A stretch of DNA of 6,474 nt. It comes from Syntrophomonas sp. UBA4807 (lineage in GTDB: Bacteria; Bacillota; Syntrophomonadia; Syntrophomonadales; Syntrophomonadaceae). This document shows positions 5,466-6,474 of the stretch, piece after piece. How positions within the stretch are numbered: position 1 is the stretch's first letter; each line of letters opens with the position of its first letter. The DNA is taken from contig DHGD01000070.1 in the NCBI GenBank assembly GCA_002402575.1, positions 19,534 to 26,007 on the forward strand. Direction: 5' to 3'. The translations under genes and the position numbers were made by a program. Below the pieces are notes generated by a model. That model had not been told where the DNA came from and ran no database searches. It was given only the letters and a program-made list of their open reading frames with translations.

Positions 5466-6218
5466 TCAAATCATACCCAGTTCCCCAGCTTCATAAAGCG
5501 CCAGGGCAGCGGCTACCAGAGCAGCTGTTTCAGTGCGCAGGATGCCCCTGCCCAAAGAAGCGGTATGCACACCCGCATGCGTCAGCTGCGCGATTTCGCT
5601 CGCATCCCACCCGCCTTCAGGTCCCACCAGTATGAATAGCTCTCGCCGCAAGCCATTCCGGAGCAGCCTCTTCAACAGCTCCTTGTAGCCGGTCTGAGTT
5701 TCCTGCTCATACAGCACTATACCCGGCCTGCCTTTCATGAACTGCAACAGCTGAGTCAGGTCATAAGCCGGTTCGATTTGAAGCCGATGGCTGCGCCCGG
5801 ATTGTTTACAGGCTTCACGGGCAATGGCCTCCCAGCGCTGCTTTTTTTTATCCAGGGCCTGCTCTTTCAGCTGAGCCACGCTGCGCCTGCACTGCAGCGG
5901 ATACAAGGTATGCACCCCTATCTCCACGGCCTTTTGAATTATTATTTCCAATTTATCGGCTTTGGGCAGTCCCTGCACCAGATGTATTTGCAGCACCGCC
6001 AGCGGGCTTTTAGGCTGAGTTTCCAGCAAAGCAGCCTGCACCCTCCGTCCCTGTGTTTTCTGCAAAACTGCCCGGTATGAACCGCCCTCCCCGTCAAGCA
6101 GAATCACTTCGTCTCCCATTTTGAGGCGCATTACTTGCAGTGCGTGCCGTGACTCATGTTCATCGAGCAGAGCTTCTTGCTCATTTATATCTTGTGGAGC
6201 AATAAAAAAGCGGTGCAT
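5466..6218 (-). CDS. rsmE: 16S rRNA (uracil1498-N3)-methyltransferase RsmE
   Basis: A 250-residue SPOUT-class enzyme that methylates N3 of U1498 in the decoding region of 16S rRNA with S-adenosylmethionine. N-terminal PUA-like domain: MHRFFIAPQ, and HALQVMRLKMGDEV at about 25-38. SPOUT domain: KADKLEIIIQKAVEIGV (86-102), EACKQSGRS (135-143), the knot loop ILVGPEGGWDASEI (196-209) and LGRGILRTETA (222-232). Family proteins commonly read LGxRILRxETA; here glycine follows LGR, a minor variant. The ATG at 6218 is preferred over an upstream in-frame TTG (6242) because GGAGG lies 8 nt before it, similarity begins at MHRFF, and the length becomes typical. It follows prmA by 29 nt and precedes mtaB by 13 nt. 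Confidence 0.95.
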   Translation of the reverse strand: MHRFFIAPQDINEQEALLDEHESRHALQVMRLKMGDEVILLDGEGGSYRAVLQKTQGRRVQAALLETQPKSPLAVLQIHLVQGLPKADKLEIIIQKAVEIGVHTLYPLQCRRSVAQLKEQALDKKKQRWEAIAREACKQSGRSHRLQIEPAYDLTQLLQFMKGRPGIVLYEQETQTGYKELLKRLLRNGLRRELFILVGPEGGWDASEIAQLTHAGVHTASLGRGILRTETAALVAAALALYEAGELGMI

Positions 6219-6247
6219 CAAACACCCCTCCACGACTAACAAATCAC

Positions 6248-6474
6248 CTAGTTACGCCGTGCCGCCACTCCGACCCAATCGGCGTCAAAAAGCACTTGTT
6301 CAATAACCAATCCATTCCGTTCCATAGCCTGTTTCAGTTCAGGCCAGCGCCTGTCCTGTATGCCTGAAGCGAACAATAGCCCGGATGGCTTTAGGGCTCT
6401 TACTGCGGCGGGCAGCCAGGGCAGAATAACATCAGCAGTCAGGTTGGCCAGCAAGAGGTCAACCGGTTGGGGGG
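6248..6474 (-). CDS. prmA: Ribosomal protein L11 methyltransferase PrmA, C-terminal part
   Basis: A frame open at the right edge gives the last 74 residues; the full protein is usually about 300-310. The visible start VDLLLANLTADVILPWLP matches the catalytic-domain motif of PrmA (typically D-L-V-x-A-N-I-x-A-D). It is followed by LKPSGLLFASGI and a C-terminal strand ending DWVGVAARRN, the usual PrmA ending. PrmA trimethylates L11 using S-adenosylmethionine in the cytosol. Its position directly before rsmE and mtaB is the standard Firmicutes order, usually downstream of dnaJ. The TAG stop is 29 nt before the rsmE start, so the two are likely cotranscribed. The SAM-binding glycine motif and N-terminal domain are outside the window. 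Confidence 0.93.
   Translation of the reverse strand, partial: PQPVDLLLANLTADVILPWLPAAVRALKPSGLLFASGIQDRRWPELKQAMERNGLVIEQVLFDADWVGVAARRN

Noticed and set aside
5132..5635. Plus-strand open frame of 167 codons
   Set aside because: It is antisense to the mtaB start and rsmE end, both strongly supported. It has no ribosome binding site and no recognisable protein pattern.
6219..6242. Upstream TTG start for rsmE at 6242
   Set aside because: The ATG at 6218 has a well-placed GGAGG and matches the family N-terminus. The extra eight residues include the ribosome binding site sequence itself.

Overview
All recognisable genes lie on the minus strand, so transcription runs from the right edge to the left edge. 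The gene content points to an endospore-forming Firmicute, most likely a Clostridia-type anaerobe of moderate GC. The evidence is the sporulation pair yqfC-yqfD, a short S21 protein of the Firmicutes type, the order prmA-rsmE-mtaB-HIT-rpsU, strong AGGAGG/GGAGGTGA ribosome binding sites, and frequent GTG/TTG starts. This assignment rests on gene content and order, not on a database search.

Right part (6474 to about 3420) is a translation and RNA-modification block. It holds the 3' end of prmA (ribosomal protein L11 methyltransferase), rsmE (16S rRNA m3U1498 methyltransferase), mtaB (tRNA ms2t6A37 methylthiotransferase), a HIT-family hydrolase, and rpsU (30S protein S21). The genes are closely spaced. 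A good vegetative promoter sits just before rpsU, and a weaker extended -10 candidate sits before the HIT gene. rpsU is followed by a perfect 13-bp hairpin, probably a terminator.

Middle part (about 3420 to 1290) is unusual. In Bacillus and many Clostridia, genes such as yqeY (GatB/YqeY), nfeD and floA lie between rpsU and yqfC. Here the place is taken by a very small single-pass membrane peptide of 37 aa with a TTG start and by a CoA-disulfide/persulfide reductase fused to a rhodanese domain. The unit ends at a strong GC-rich intrinsic terminator (1293-1324). It looks like a sulfur or redox module inserted into a conserved housekeeping block.

Left part (about 1235 to 1) is the sporulation pair. 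yqfC and yqfD are translationally coupled, and yqfD runs off the left edge. A candidate sigma-E promoter lies just upstream of yqfC, which fits mother-cell expression. The yqfD product has an N-terminal cytoplasmic part, one membrane helix, a segment resembling the FtsQ POTRA pattern, and a lipoyl-like beta segment.

No tRNA, rRNA, CRISPR array, insertion sequence or convincing plus-strand gene is visible. No stretch longer than 300 bases lacks a gene.
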